This document shows, in pieces, positions 17,511-26,327 of a DNA stretch of 64,000 nt (positions within the stretch are counted from its first letter, which is position 1; each line of letters begins with the position of its first letter). Origin of the DNA: F1-120-MAGs238 sp964484185 (GTDB lineage: Bacteria; Planctomycetota; Phycisphaerae; Phycisphaerales; UBA1924); NCBI GenBank assembly GCA_964484185.1, contig CAZAEQ010000017.1:21194-85193 (forward strand). The letters run 5' to 3'. The notes beneath the pieces are model-generated. The model saw only the letters and a list, made by a program, of their open reading frames with translations, had not been told where the DNA came from and did no database searches. The translations under genes and the position numbers were made by a program.

Positions 17511-18638
17511 ATGTCGAACCCCACAAAGATCGTACTTGTACTCGCCGCAATAACAATGACTGGCTCTGCGATGGCCCAGCCCGCTGGCGCAATCGCACCG
17601 CCAACTGCTCCGGCTCCGGCGGCGGCTCCCGCGGTTGCCACAGTTGCACCGTTCACATCTCCCGAAATCGAAAAAATCGGCAAGGCGCTCATTGGTTCAT
17701 GGAAGTCAAAGTCGTCGATGGCTGAGGGCTCAGATCCCTCCAAGCAGACCGAAGTCGTCTTGAACATTGCCCATGTCAACGTCGGCGGCATGACCGATGC
17801 CCTTTATGTTGAGCAATCACGTGCGAACCAAATGAATCGCCCCGACCGCGAGTCGATCTTCCAGATTTACAAGTCCGGCGACAAGTTCAAGATTCGCACA
17901 TTTGAATTCCGCCGCCAGCCTGGCCAGGGCAGCTCGACCACCGGCACGTGGGCCGTTCCGGAATTGTTCCCCAACTTCACCGCAGCGGAACTTGTTGGAA
18001 CGATGGACCTGGTGGTGAGTGGCAACGAAGGCGGATATGTCGCCAAGTCGACACACGCATACGCGACAGGCATCAACAATGCAACAGAGATGACGAGCGA
18101 GTTCACCTTTGGCCCAGCGGGTCTGAAGACCATGGACCAGGGAATGGATGCGAGCGGCAAGGTCGTGTGGACCGCCGCCGCGGAGTTCGCGAAATTCACG
18201 CCCGAAGTCACAGTCAATCGGATGCCCAGCGGGCTTGTCACGATTGATTACGTGAAGGGAAATGGCGAACCAATTGTTGCTGGCGACTCGTACACGGTTG
18301 AATACGAAGGCTGGCTCGCCAACGGCTACAAGTTTGATTCGTCACGTGAAAAGGGTCAGCCGCTGACTGTTCGTCCGGCGATGGCAGTCATTCAGGGCTG
18401 GACAGAAGGCGTGATGGGAACATCAAAGGGAACGGTTCGCCGCATTCTTGTTCCTGGGAATTTGGCGTATGTTGGAATGCGCCGCGGCATGATTCCCAGC
18501 GATGCGCCGCTCTACTTTGAAATCGAAGTGGTGAATGTTGAGAAGTCAACCGCACCAGTCAAGGCTCTGCCACCAGCAAAGACTGATGGGCACGAAGGCC
18601 ATGATCACAAGGACGATGTAAAGCCAACTGGCAAGTAA
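17511..18638 (+). CDS. Exported FKBP-type peptidyl-prolyl isomerase
   Basis: A 375-residue protein. The signal peptide is MSNPTKIVLVLAAITMTGSAMA with cleavage expected after AMA, then a Pro/Ala-rich linker to about residue 45. Residues about 50-240 form an unassigned domain beginning IEKIGKALIGSWKSK. The FKBP domain is at about 250-345: SYTVEYEGWLANGYKFDSS, PAMAVIQGWTEGVMG, VPGNLAYVGMRRGMIP and LYFEIEVVNVEK. These carry the usual tyrosine, phenylalanine-aspartate and VIxGW positions of an active isomerase. A histidine-rich tail (DGHEGHDHKDD) could bind metal. It probably assists folding in the periplasm. A terminator follows. Confidence 0.85.
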   Translation: MSNPTKIVLVLAAITMTGSAMAQPAGAIAPPTAPAPAAAPAVATVAPFTSPEIEKIGKALIGSWKSKSSMAEGSDPSKQTEVVLNIAHVNVGGMTDALYVEQSRANQMNRPDRESIFQIYKSGDKFKIRTFEFRRQPGQGSSTTGTWAVPELFPNFTAAELVGTMDLVVSGNEGGYVAKSTHAYATGINNATEMTSEFTFGPAGLKTMDQGMDASGKVVWTAAAEFAKFTPEVTVNRMPSGLVTIDYVKGNGEPIVAGDSYTVEYEGWLANGYKFDSSREKGQPLTVRPAMAVIQGWTEGVMGTSKGTVRRILVPGNLAYVGMRRGMIPSDAPLYFEIEVVNVEKSTAPVKALPPAKTDGHEGHDHKDDVKPTGK

Positions 18639-18661
18639 TCTGCGGGGATTGCATATACAAA

Positions 18662-18688
18662 GGGCCCGGGGATTCCCGGGCCTTTTTC
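18662..18688 (+). terminator. Rho-independent terminator after the FKBP gene
   Basis: The stem GGCCCGGG with CCCGGGCC around GATT is followed by TTTTTCTTT. Confidence 0.9.
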
Positions 18689-18726
18689 TTTCGGTTGCCG
18701 CGGCTTACATAGAATGAAAACGGAAA

Positions 18727-19722
18727 ATGGCGAAACCTGACCTCTACAAAATCCTCGGCGTTGCGACATCGGCTTCAGACGATGACATTCGCAAGTCATA
18801 TCGCACCAAAGCGCGACAGCTGCATCCGGATATTAATAAGGCTCCAGATGCGCAGAAGAAATTTTCGGAGTTGCAGCACGCGTATGAGGTGCTGACGGAT
18901 GCGAAGAAAAGAAGCCTGTACGACACCTATGGGCATGAAGGACTTGAGACAAATTTCGTTCCACCGGGGGCTCGCAGCGGGTATCCAGGCGGTGCTGGGG
19001 CGCAGTCGTATCAATATTCACAGGCGAACAATCCGTTTGAAACTGAAGACCTCAACGAAGTGTTTTCCACATTCTTTGGCGGACGCGGTGCGGCGGGAAC
19101 TGCGGGCGGCTCAGCCGGTCGCAGCGCACGCGGCAAGGCTGGCCGCGGGCGAGCGCGGCCCGCGCCTGAGCCAGTAGAGATGGACCTTTCGATTTCGTTT
19201 GTGACGTCGTGTCGCGGCGGGACCGAAAGTGTGCGACTGGTGTTTGATGGAAAGACCAAGACGCTTGATGTGAAGATACCGGCGGGGATTGCTGATGGAG
19301 CGCAACTTCGTGTGCGCGAGTCGGGCGGACCGGGTACTTCAGATTTGTTGCTGACGATCAGGGTTGGAGCGCATCCGTTATTTCGGCGGGTGCAGTATCC
19401 AGGGATTCCGGTCTCGCCCGGAGCGATGGACCTGTATTTGGATTTGCCGCTGACTTTTGCGGAAGCTGCGATGGGGGCAACGGTTTCTATTCCGACATTT
19501 GATGGCCCGGTTGAATTGAAGGTGCCGGCGGGAACATCATCTGGGAAACTCCTGCGCCTCCGAGGCAGAGGGATAACTCCCGTAAGTGGATCAGCGGGGG
19601 ACCTTTATGCGATTATTCGAATTGAGCCGCCGGCAGATTTGACGGACTCGGAGCGGGACGCAATACGTTCGGCGTCCATGAGGCAAACGCCGCCGCGGAG
19701 CGGGCCAGAATGGTCCCGGTGA
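18727..19722 (+). CDS. DnaJ-like co-chaperone lacking the zinc finger (CbpA type)
   Basis: A 331-residue protein. The J domain occupies residues 1-70 (YKILGVATSASDDDIRKSYR) with the obligatory HPD at 33-35. A Gly/Phe-poor linker rich in Gly, Ala and Arg follows (about 75-145). The C-terminal substrate-binding domains contain VMDLSI-like strands, LDVKIPAGIADGAQLRVR and ELKVPAGTSSGKLLRLRGRG. There are no CxxCxGxG repeats, so it belongs with CbpA/DnaJ type II proteins that stimulate DnaK. DnaK is not in the window. Confidence 0.88.
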   Translation: MAKPDLYKILGVATSASDDDIRKSYRTKARQLHPDINKAPDAQKKFSELQHAYEVLTDAKKRSLYDTYGHEGLETNFVPPGARSGYPGGAGAQSYQYSQANNPFETEDLNEVFSTFFGGRGAAGTAGGSAGRSARGKAGRGRARPAPEPVEMDLSISFVTSCRGGTESVRLVFDGKTKTLDVKIPAGIADGAQLRVRESGGPGTSDLLLTIRVGAHPLFRRVQYPGIPVSPGAMDLYLDLPLTFAEAAMGATVSIPTFDGPVELKVPAGTSSGKLLRLRGRGITPVSGSAGDLYAIIRIEPPADLTDSERDAIRSASMRQTPPRSGPEWSR

Positions 19723-19726
19723 TGAA

Positions 19727-19957
19727 ATGGCGTTTGTTAAGGAAATTGAAGCTGATCAAAAATTAGGGTGGACAGGGAAACATAAGGTGGGTATCTTCCA
19801 CAGAAGCAAACCCGCCGCCCCTTCGCGGCAATCTGGTATCGTGGCACCAGCGAGTTTGCACACATTCCGCGGCCTGACAAAAGTGTCTGGACCGCGAGGA
19901 ACGAAGTACGAGCATATGGGAATGGAATCCCAATACTCCGAGGCAACGAATGCTTAA
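19727..19957 (+). CDS. Small open frame between the DnaJ-like and transferase genes, doubtful
   Basis: A 76-codon frame starts four bases after the DnaJ-like stop and its TAA overlaps the ATG of the next gene by eight bases, an arrangement compatible with translational coupling. The product has no signal peptide, no membrane segment and no family I recognise, and its composition is unremarkable. It could equally be non-coding 5' sequence of the transferase transcript. Confidence 0.22.
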   Translation: MAFVKEIEADQKLGWTGKHKVGIFHRSKPAAPSRQSGIVAPASLHTFRGLTKVSGPRGTKYEHMGMESQYSEATNA

Positions 19958-21404
19958 GCAACGTCACCAACTGTTTGCATTTTTGCTCTTGTGTGTCGAC
20001 GGCTTTGTGGCCGCTGTGGCGTGCTATGCGGCATGGGCGATCAATATCATTGTGACGGAGCAACCATGGCCGACGCTGATTTCTGATTTCATTCGGGAGC
20101 CGATTGTCGTTCCGGTGGTGCCGGTTGTGCTCGTGGCAATGTGGGCTTCGCGGCTATATCAAGCCCATCGCGACCGGTCGATTCTTCCCGAACTTGGAGA
20201 AATACTGCGAGCATCAGTGCTTTCGTGCGCGGGGATCGTTGTGCTGCTGTGGGCGAGACGTTCTTCATCGGGTGCGAGTTTCGGGGCAGTGTGGCTTGAT
20301 GGGAATCGACTGCAAATTGGACTCCTGGCGATATTCCTGCCGCTGTTGCTGGGGCTGCACCGAACGGTGTTTCGATTGACACTGCGGCAAATCCGTAGGC
20401 GTGGGCACAATCTCCGGCATGTGATGGTGATCGGGACGGGCAGGCTTGGTCAGATTGTGTGCCGCACACTTGAGCGGAATTCGTGGACCGGATTGCATGT
20501 TGATTCGTTTGTGTCGCATCATGATGTGACGCGGCGGACGGAGTGCGCGGACAAACCGGTGCGTGGCGGTATTGCGGATTTGAAGGGGATTATTGAGCGT
20601 GTGAAGCCTGATGCGGTGTATCTTGCGATTCCCACAGCGCGGTCGGCGATTATTCCAGAGGTGCTGAAGCAGCTTGAGAATTTCGCGCTTGATGTTCGCA
20701 TTGTTCCCGATGTTCATCCCAGGTATCTGCCGCAGAGCATGTCGATGAGCGAACTGGATGGGATGCCGATTTTGAGCGTGCGTGAGTGCCCGTTGTATGG
20801 ACTGGGCGGGGCCTCGAAGCGCGTGCTGGATATTGCAGGGTCGATCTTCGGACTGATTGTGCTGAGCCCGGTGTTTCTGGGTATTGCTGTAGCGGTGCGG
20901 ATGAGCGGGAACGGGCCGGTAATCTTCAAGCAGCGGCGCGTGGGGCTCAATGGTGAAAAGTTTAAGATTTATAAATTTAGAACCATGTATGACATGAGCG
21001 AAGAAGAAGCGGTTGATGACGCTCCCGCGAGTGTTCCTGGTTGGACGCCGCGGAATTCGAAGCGGGTGACGCCGATCGGACGGATTCTGCGGCGGACGAG
21101 CATGGATGAATTGCCGCAGTTGTTGAATGTGCTTAAGGGGCAGATGTCACTGGTGGGCCCGCGGCCGGAGCGGCCGGAATTGATTGAGCAGTTCAGGGAA
21201 GACTGGCGCGGATATATGTTGCGACAGCACGTGAAGGCCGGTATGACGGGGTGGGCACAGGTGAACGGGCTGCGCGGCGATACCAGTTTGCGCAAGCGGC
21301 TGCAATATGACCTTTTCTATGTTCGGCACTGGTCGATCTGGTTTGATATTCGCATTTTGTGGATGACGATTTATCGCGGATGGGTGCATCCGAATGCGCA
21401 TTAA
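19950..21404 (+). CDS. Polyprenyl glycosylphosphotransferase (WbaP/WcaJ type)
   Basis: A 484-residue membrane enzyme that starts surface-polysaccharide synthesis by moving a hexose-1-phosphate from a nucleotide sugar to undecaprenyl phosphate. Four to five N-terminal helices (residues about 8-140) are followed by a Rossmann-like CoA-binding domain (VMVIGTGRLGQIVCRTLER). The catalytic C-terminal domain begins KRVLDIAGSIFGLIVLSPVF and carries GPVIFKQRRVGLNGEKF, KFRTMY, RTSMDELPQLLNVLKGQM, SLVGPRPERPE and AGMTGWAQVNGLRG. The full five-helix architecture fits the family. No sugar-specific gene is adjacent, so the sugar is unknown. Confidence 0.93.
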   Translation: MLKQRHQLFAFLLLCVDGFVAAVACYAAWAINIIVTEQPWPTLISDFIREPIVVPVVPVVLVAMWASRLYQAHRDRSILPELGEILRASVLSCAGIVVLLWARRSSSGASFGAVWLDGNRLQIGLLAIFLPLLLGLHRTVFRLTLRQIRRRGHNLRHVMVIGTGRLGQIVCRTLERNSWTGLHVDSFVSHHDVTRRTECADKPVRGGIADLKGIIERVKPDAVYLAIPTARSAIIPEVLKQLENFALDVRIVPDVHPRYLPQSMSMSELDGMPILSVRECPLYGLGGASKRVLDIAGSIFGLIVLSPVFLGIAVAVRMSGNGPVIFKQRRVGLNGEKFKIYKFRTMYDMSEEEAVDDAPASVPGWTPRNSKRVTPIGRILRRTSMDELPQLLNVLKGQMSLVGPRPERPELIEQFREDWRGYMLRQHVKAGMTGWAQVNGLRGDTSLRKRLQYDLFYVRHWSIWFDIRILWMTIYRGWVHPNAH

Positions 21405-21445
21405 GGCGTGAATAGCGGCAGATTGCACGCGTACGATTGCCGCTC

Positions 21446-23389
21446 ATGCACAGAGAGTTTTCGGTCATTGTGATTGGCGGGGGCCACGCAGGCGTTGAAG
21501 CTGCGTGGGCGGCTGCCAATATGCTCGCGGTGAAGCCTGGTGAGGCGGCGACGGTTGCGCTGGTCACGATTGATCCAGAGAAGATCGGGGTCATGTCGTG
21601 CAATCCTGCGATTGGCGGGCTGGCCAAGGGTCAGTTGGTGCGCGAGGTTGATGCGCTCAATGGGCTCATGGGGCTGGCAACGGACGCGACTGGGATTCAG
21701 TTTCGGGTGCTCAATACCAGCAAGGGGGCGGCGGTGCATGGGCCGCGGGCGCAGTGTGATAAGCACGCGTATGCAAAGGCTGTGCAGAAGTTGATTGCGT
21801 CGCGTCCGGAGATTGAGGTTGTCAGCGGGATGGTCGAGAGTCTGGTGGTTGAAGGCCGGACGATTCGCGGAGTTGAGATTCAGACGGCTTCGGGGAAGCA
21901 GAGTTTGTTTGCGCCTTCGGTAGTGCTGACAACTGGCACTTTCATGCGCGGGCTCATGCACACAGGTGAGAGCAAGACGCAGGGCGGGCGGTTTGGTGAA
22001 GAGGCGGCGGTGGGGATTTCGGGGGCGCTCTCGAAATTGGGTTTTGAGTTGGGAAGGCTCAAGACGGGTACTCCGCCGCGGCTCAAGCGGAGTTCGCTGA
22101 AGCTTGAGACGTTGAAGGAGCAGAAGGGCGATGTTGAGCCGGTGCCGTTCAGTGATTTGAGTGTGCACGGGTTGGGTGTGAATGTGCCGCAGAATGTGCG
22201 GGATGCGGCACCTTCGCTGGACCAGTTTGTGTGCATTGAGCAGTTGTCGTGTTTTGAGACGACGACGAACAAGGCGTGTCATGATGTGATTCGCGCGAAC
22301 TTGCATCGTGCGCCGATGTATTCGGGGCAGATTGAATCGGCTGGGCCGCGGTATTGTCCGAGCATTGAGGACAAGGTGGTTCGGTTTAAGGAACGCGATG
22401 TGCATCATGTGTTCCTGGAGCCGGAGAGTCATAGTGATGATTGGATTTACTGCAACGGGATTTCGACGAGTTTGCCGGCGGATGTGCAGGATCTGCTGGT
22501 GCGGTCGATGCGCGGATGTGAAGATGCGGTGATTTACCGCTATGGATATGCGGTGGAATATGACATGGTACGGCCGCATCAGATTTTTGCCACGGGCATG
22601 ACCAAGTTGATTGATGGGCTCTTTCTTGCCGGGCAGATTAATGGGACGAGTGGGTATGAAGAGGCCGCGGCGCAGGGAGTTATTGCGGGGATTAATGCGG
22701 CGAATCGCGTGCTGGGTAAGGGCGAATTCACGCTGGGGAGGCATGAGGCGTATATCGGTGTGATGATGGATGACCTGGTGACCAAGACGCCGCTGGAGCC
22801 GTATCGAATGTTCACGAGTCGCGCGGAGTATCGACTCTTGCTGCGGGCGGATAATCCGATTGAGCGATTGGGTGCGCGGGCGGAGGAAGCAGGGCTGCTG
22901 GGCGGGCCGTATGGCGAACTAAGGCGAGAAGTCATGAAGCATCGGACGGATGCGAGGATACGGGCTGATCGTGCGATTTCGGCGGCGACATTTAACTCGC
23001 AGACATTGACCGAGGCGATGCGCGGGTCGGATGTGACGCGCGAAGAGATGCTGGCGGTGTTGCCACTGGAAGTGCAGCAGAATGTGCCGCGGAGTGTGTG
23101 GATGACTGCACATGCGGATTATCGATATGCGGCATATATGAACCGGCAGCGGGCGGATATCAAGCGGCTGGCAGAGTCGGAGTTGCGGCGATTGCCGGAT
23201 GCGATTGATTATCACACGATCATCGGGCTGCGCAATGAAGCGAAGAATGCGTTGATGCGGTTTCGGCCGGCGACATTCGGGCAGGCGAGCAGGTTGGAAG
23301 GTGTGACGCCGAGCGATTTATCGATTGTGGCCGTGCATATGCGGCGGTATGGTGATGGGCGCAAGTCAACACAGGCGCCGATGCCATGA
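21446..23389 (+). CDS. mnmG: tRNA uridine-5-carboxymethylaminomethyl modification enzyme MnmG
   Basis: About 647 residues. FAD is bound by IVIGGGHAGVEAA at the start. CNPAIGGLAKGQLVREVDAL, STSKGAA-like NTSKGAAVHGPRAQCDK, GTFMRGLMHTG, LKTGTPPRL, CPSIEDKVVRF and EGLFLAGQINGTSGYEEAAAQG-like blocks cover the whole MnmG family. With MnmE it installs the cmnm5 group on the wobble uridine of several tRNAs. ATG 21446 (MHREFSVIVIGGG) fits the family better than the in-frame TTG at 21437. The stop overlaps the antiporter start (ATGA), so the two genes are coupled. Confidence 0.95.
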   Translation: MHREFSVIVIGGGHAGVEAAWAAANMLAVKPGEAATVALVTIDPEKIGVMSCNPAIGGLAKGQLVREVDALNGLMGLATDATGIQFRVLNTSKGAAVHGPRAQCDKHAYAKAVQKLIASRPEIEVVSGMVESLVVEGRTIRGVEIQTASGKQSLFAPSVVLTTGTFMRGLMHTGESKTQGGRFGEEAAVGISGALSKLGFELGRLKTGTPPRLKRSSLKLETLKEQKGDVEPVPFSDLSVHGLGVNVPQNVRDAAPSLDQFVCIEQLSCFETTTNKACHDVIRANLHRAPMYSGQIESAGPRYCPSIEDKVVRFKERDVHHVFLEPESHSDDWIYCNGISTSLPADVQDLLVRSMRGCEDAVIYRYGYAVEYDMVRPHQIFATGMTKLIDGLFLAGQINGTSGYEEAAAQGVIAGINAANRVLGKGEFTLGRHEAYIGVMMDDLVTKTPLEPYRMFTSRAEYRLLLRADNPIERLGARAEEAGLLGGPYGELRREVMKHRTDARIRADRAISAATFNSQTLTEAMRGSDVTREEMLAVLPLEVQQNVPRSVWMTAHADYRYAAYMNRQRADIKRLAESELRRLPDAIDYHTIIGLRNEAKNALMRFRPATFGQASRLEGVTPSDLSIVAVHMRRYGDGRKSTQAPMP

Positions 23390-25146
23390 GCAGTATTTCG
23401 TTTGTGCTCGCAAGTGGCGATGCTGAAGGTGCCTCGCTGGCAGTGGGCTTGCTGGCGATGCTGGCGACGGCTGCGCTGGTCGCGACAGTGTTTCGCAAGT
23501 TGAAACTGGAGTCGATTCCGGGGTTTCTGGTCGCGGGATTTCTGGTGGGGCCGGTGTTTGGGATTGTGAAGAGCGGCGAGTCGATTCAGCAGATTTCAGA
23601 GCTGGCAACGGTGCTCTTGATGTTCATCATCGGGCTGTCGCTGGAGCTTGACACAGTTCGGCGTGGCATGGTGCCGATGTTGATCGTGGGTGTGGTCTCG
23701 ACGCTTGCGAGTGTTGCGATTGCTACGCCGCTGGCGCTTGGGTTTGACCGGACTGTGCCGCAATCTATTGCGATTGCGATGGCGTTTTCGATGTCTTCGA
23801 CCGCGCTCTTGATGCGGATTTTGCAACAACGGCGAGAGACCAAGGCGATGATCGGTCGGCTGTGTCTGGGGATTGCGATTTCGCAGGACATACTTTCGGT
23901 GGTGTTCCTGGCGTTGATTCCGCCGCTGGCGAAATGGGCAGCTTCATCGGGCGCGGCTGCGCCGGCGGCGAATTACAGCGAATTGCTGTTGTCCGGACTC
24001 ACGACACTTGGCGCTGTAACGGTGCTTTTGCTGTTTGGCAGATATATCTTGCCGCGAGCGCTGGGACTTGTGGCCAAGGCGGCATCGCAGGAATTGATTT
24101 TGATTTTCTCGGCGGCGACTGCGCTTGGCGCGGCGATCGCGGCATCGATGTTGAAGTTTTCACCAGAGCTGGGGGCGTTCCTGGCGGGGATCTTGCTGGC
24201 ATCGACGCCGTATAAGCAGCAGTTGGTGAGTCAGTTGTCGCCGCTGAAGGATCTGCTGTTGCCGATCTTCTTTATGGCGGTGGGGTTGCAAGTTGATCCG
24301 GCCGCGATTTCAGATGGGTGGGGAAGGATTCTGCTGGGTGTTGCAGTGCTATTGATCTGCAAGACGCTGATGATTTCGATATCGGCGTGGGCACTTGGCG
24401 CTTCAACTTCGCTGGCAACGTTGGCGGGTTTTTATCTATGGCAGGGCGGCGAGTTTTCGCTTGTCATGCTCGATCAGGCGCGGAAGACTGATCTGCTTCC
24501 CCAGGATTCGCAGGCTCGCGTGATTGCAATGGTTGTGGTTTCGCTGGTGGTTGCGCCGCTATTGGTTGAGCCGGCACATGCGATTGCGCGATGGATGAGC
24601 GCGATTCGGCCTGCGCCGTGGATTCGCGGGTCGGCGATGCGTGAGCGGCCGGTAAACGAAGCGGGCCGTTCAGTTGAGGCGAGTGATAAGTTAGGGCTGG
24701 TGATTGTGGCGGGGTATGGGCCGGTCGGCCGCGATATTGCGGAGAAACTGGTGCACGGCGGGTGGGCGGTGAGCATTATCGATTTGAATCCAAAGACGGT
24801 GCTCAAGCAGACTTCGCTGGGACGGTCGATTGTGTATGGGGATATGCGCAATCCGGAAGTGCTGGAGGCGGCGGGTGTGCATGAGGCAGAGGCGATTGTG
24901 TTGACGGTGCCTGATGATGCCTCGGCGATCGCGGCGTGTCGGGTGATCAAGTCGATGAATCCGACGATGTTGATTGCTGCGCGAACGAGCTTTTTGAGTC
25001 AGGCGATGCAGGCGCGGGAGAACGGGGCGGATTTGGTTGTGATTGAGGAAGTGGTGACGGCGGATGGGTTATCGCGAGATGTGATGAGTGCGCTGAAGAG
25101 TCGGTTGGCGAAGAGGAAGGCTGAAGAAGCGAGCCCGATTGCCTAA
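23386..25146 (+). CDS. Kef-type cation:proton antiporter with RCK domain (CPA2 family)
   Basis: A 586-residue inner-membrane protein. About 12 hydrophobic helices (residues 10-400) carry CPA2 landmarks: LESIPGFLVAGFLVGPVFG, LLMFIIGLSLELDTVR, AMAFSMSSTALLMRIL and LSPLKDLLLPIFFMAVG. A cytoplasmic RCK/TrkA-N domain follows (about 430-550) with the NAD-binding VIVAGYGPVGRDIAEKLV. It is the Kef/YbaL type, exchanging K+ or Na+ for protons. Its ATG overlaps the mnmG stop by four bases. Confidence 0.9.
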   Translation: MSSISFVLASGDAEGASLAVGLLAMLATAALVATVFRKLKLESIPGFLVAGFLVGPVFGIVKSGESIQQISELATVLLMFIIGLSLELDTVRRGMVPMLIVGVVSTLASVAIATPLALGFDRTVPQSIAIAMAFSMSSTALLMRILQQRRETKAMIGRLCLGIAISQDILSVVFLALIPPLAKWAASSGAAAPAANYSELLLSGLTTLGAVTVLLLFGRYILPRALGLVAKAASQELILIFSAATALGAAIAASMLKFSPELGAFLAGILLASTPYKQQLVSQLSPLKDLLLPIFFMAVGLQVDPAAISDGWGRILLGVAVLLICKTLMISISAWALGASTSLATLAGFYLWQGGEFSLVMLDQARKTDLLPQDSQARVIAMVVVSLVVAPLLVEPAHAIARWMSAIRPAPWIRGSAMRERPVNEAGRSVEASDKLGLVIVAGYGPVGRDIAEKLVHGGWAVSIIDLNPKTVLKQTSLGRSIVYGDMRNPEVLEAAGVHEAEAIVLTVPDDASAIAACRVIKSMNPTMLIAARTSFLSQAMQARENGADLVVIEEVVTADGLSRDVMSALKSRLAKRKAEEASPIA

Positions 25147-25149
25147 TAG

Positions 25150-25962
25150 TCAGTCCTTGAGATGCTTGAGTTCATCACGCAATTTGGCCGCGTCTTCGTA
25201 GCGTTCTTCTGCAACTGCTTTTGCCATTGCTGCGTTGATGTCTTCGCGCTTGGTCAGTGGGGCGGGAGGGCTGATTGCGTTTCGCAGTTCGCGGAGAGAG
25301 CCGATCTCGCTGGAAGTTTCCGCGGCTTTGGGATCGCCGATTGCTTCGTAGTGTTTGGTGAGCAGGTCGATACCAGTATCGAGCATGAGGACTGCTGCGC
25401 GGGGTTCGGAGTCTTTGGCCATGAGGGCAGCGAGGGAGCGGTGCCTGGTCAAAATGATGTAGGGGCGGAACTGCTCGAGGGTTGAGCGTTCATCTTCGGG
25501 GCCGTGTTCGATGAGGAAATCTAACAAGCGGAGATTTCGGACTGTGTCGCGCACCACGCGGTCGTGGTCATCGAGGGTTGCTAATGCAATGTAGCGATGG
25601 GCGAACTGCAGGCCCTCTTCCCATAACGCCTGGCAGTCATCGACGGTGAGGCCGACGGGCGGGGGCTCGGGGCGGGGCTTTCGTTCCGCCGCTGGAATCG
25701 CGGAATCTTCCTCCTCGATCTCTTCCAAACCCATATCTACTCTGCCTGCATCATCAAATCGGGATTCGTGATATTCGAGTAGAGAAGGAAAGCCGTTGGT
25801 GGCCTGCCCATCGGGGCGGCCATCTAGGTACATCTGGATGATGCCAAGATCCAGACGTACTTGCAGCCTTGGGGTCCCATCATCTGCCTCTATGAGTCGG
25901 GCGTTGAGTTTCCCGGGTTCGTGCGGCCAGTCTTTCAGTAATTTCGAGATATCACGCCGCAT
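25150..25962 (-). CDS. UVR (UvrB/UvrC-like) motif protein
   Basis: A 270-residue cytoplasmic protein. The last 35 residues form a UVR motif, EDINAAMAKAVAEERYEDAAKLRDEL, as found in UvrB, UvrC and McsA. The N-terminal 120 residues begin LLKDWPHEPGKLNARLIEADDG and contain LDLGIIQMYLDGRPDGQ, probably a small separate domain; residues 125-220 are helical. I do not recognise the whole architecture from a characterised protein, although it looks planctomycete-specific. It ends three bases from the stop of the antiporter gene, facing it. Confidence 0.65.
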   Translation of the reverse strand: MRRDISKLLKDWPHEPGKLNARLIEADDGTPRLQVRLDLGIIQMYLDGRPDGQATNGFPSLLEYHESRFDDAGRVDMGLEEIEEEDSAIPAAERKPRPEPPPVGLTVDDCQALWEEGLQFAHRYIALATLDDHDRVVRDTVRNLRLLDFLIEHGPEDERSTLEQFRPYIILTRHRSLAALMAKDSEPRAAVLMLDTGIDLLTKHYEAIGDPKAAETSSEIGSLRELRNAISPPAPLTKREDINAAMAKAVAEERYEDAAKLRDELKHLKD

Positions 25963-26327
25963 GTGATGGAGTATATGAGGGTTTGAGGTCAGGATTTAAT
26001 TTAGTTATCGGAACTAAAATCCTTAACAGAATGCTGAATTGAAGAAGTGCAACCATGGAACAGGTTTCCGGGCCTAAAAATGTGAGAATCTGTAACGAAA
26101 AAGCGCAAGATGGTTGGCATTCCTTCTTTTCTGTGACACATTAGTAGTTGGAGAGAGTGCGCGAGTCGCTTTACCTTAAGGGCTCGTCTTTCGCAGTCGA
26201 TGCAACCGGTGGTCGGTTTCTTGCGCATAACTCTTCGTGGTTACCTACACTCCGGTGTGTGTGTAGGTGGTGTGTGGTAGAGGGACAGGACGGTGCTATT
26301 TTTGCGCCGTGGAAGGTGGGTAGTACA
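25963..26327. other. 365-base divergent intergenic region
   Basis: An AT-richer stretch between the divergent UVR-motif and sigma-factor genes, and the likely promoter region for both. I could not single out convincing -35/-10 pairs. The sigma-factor frame stays open back to 26148, but that stretch has no family similarity. Confidence 0.4.
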
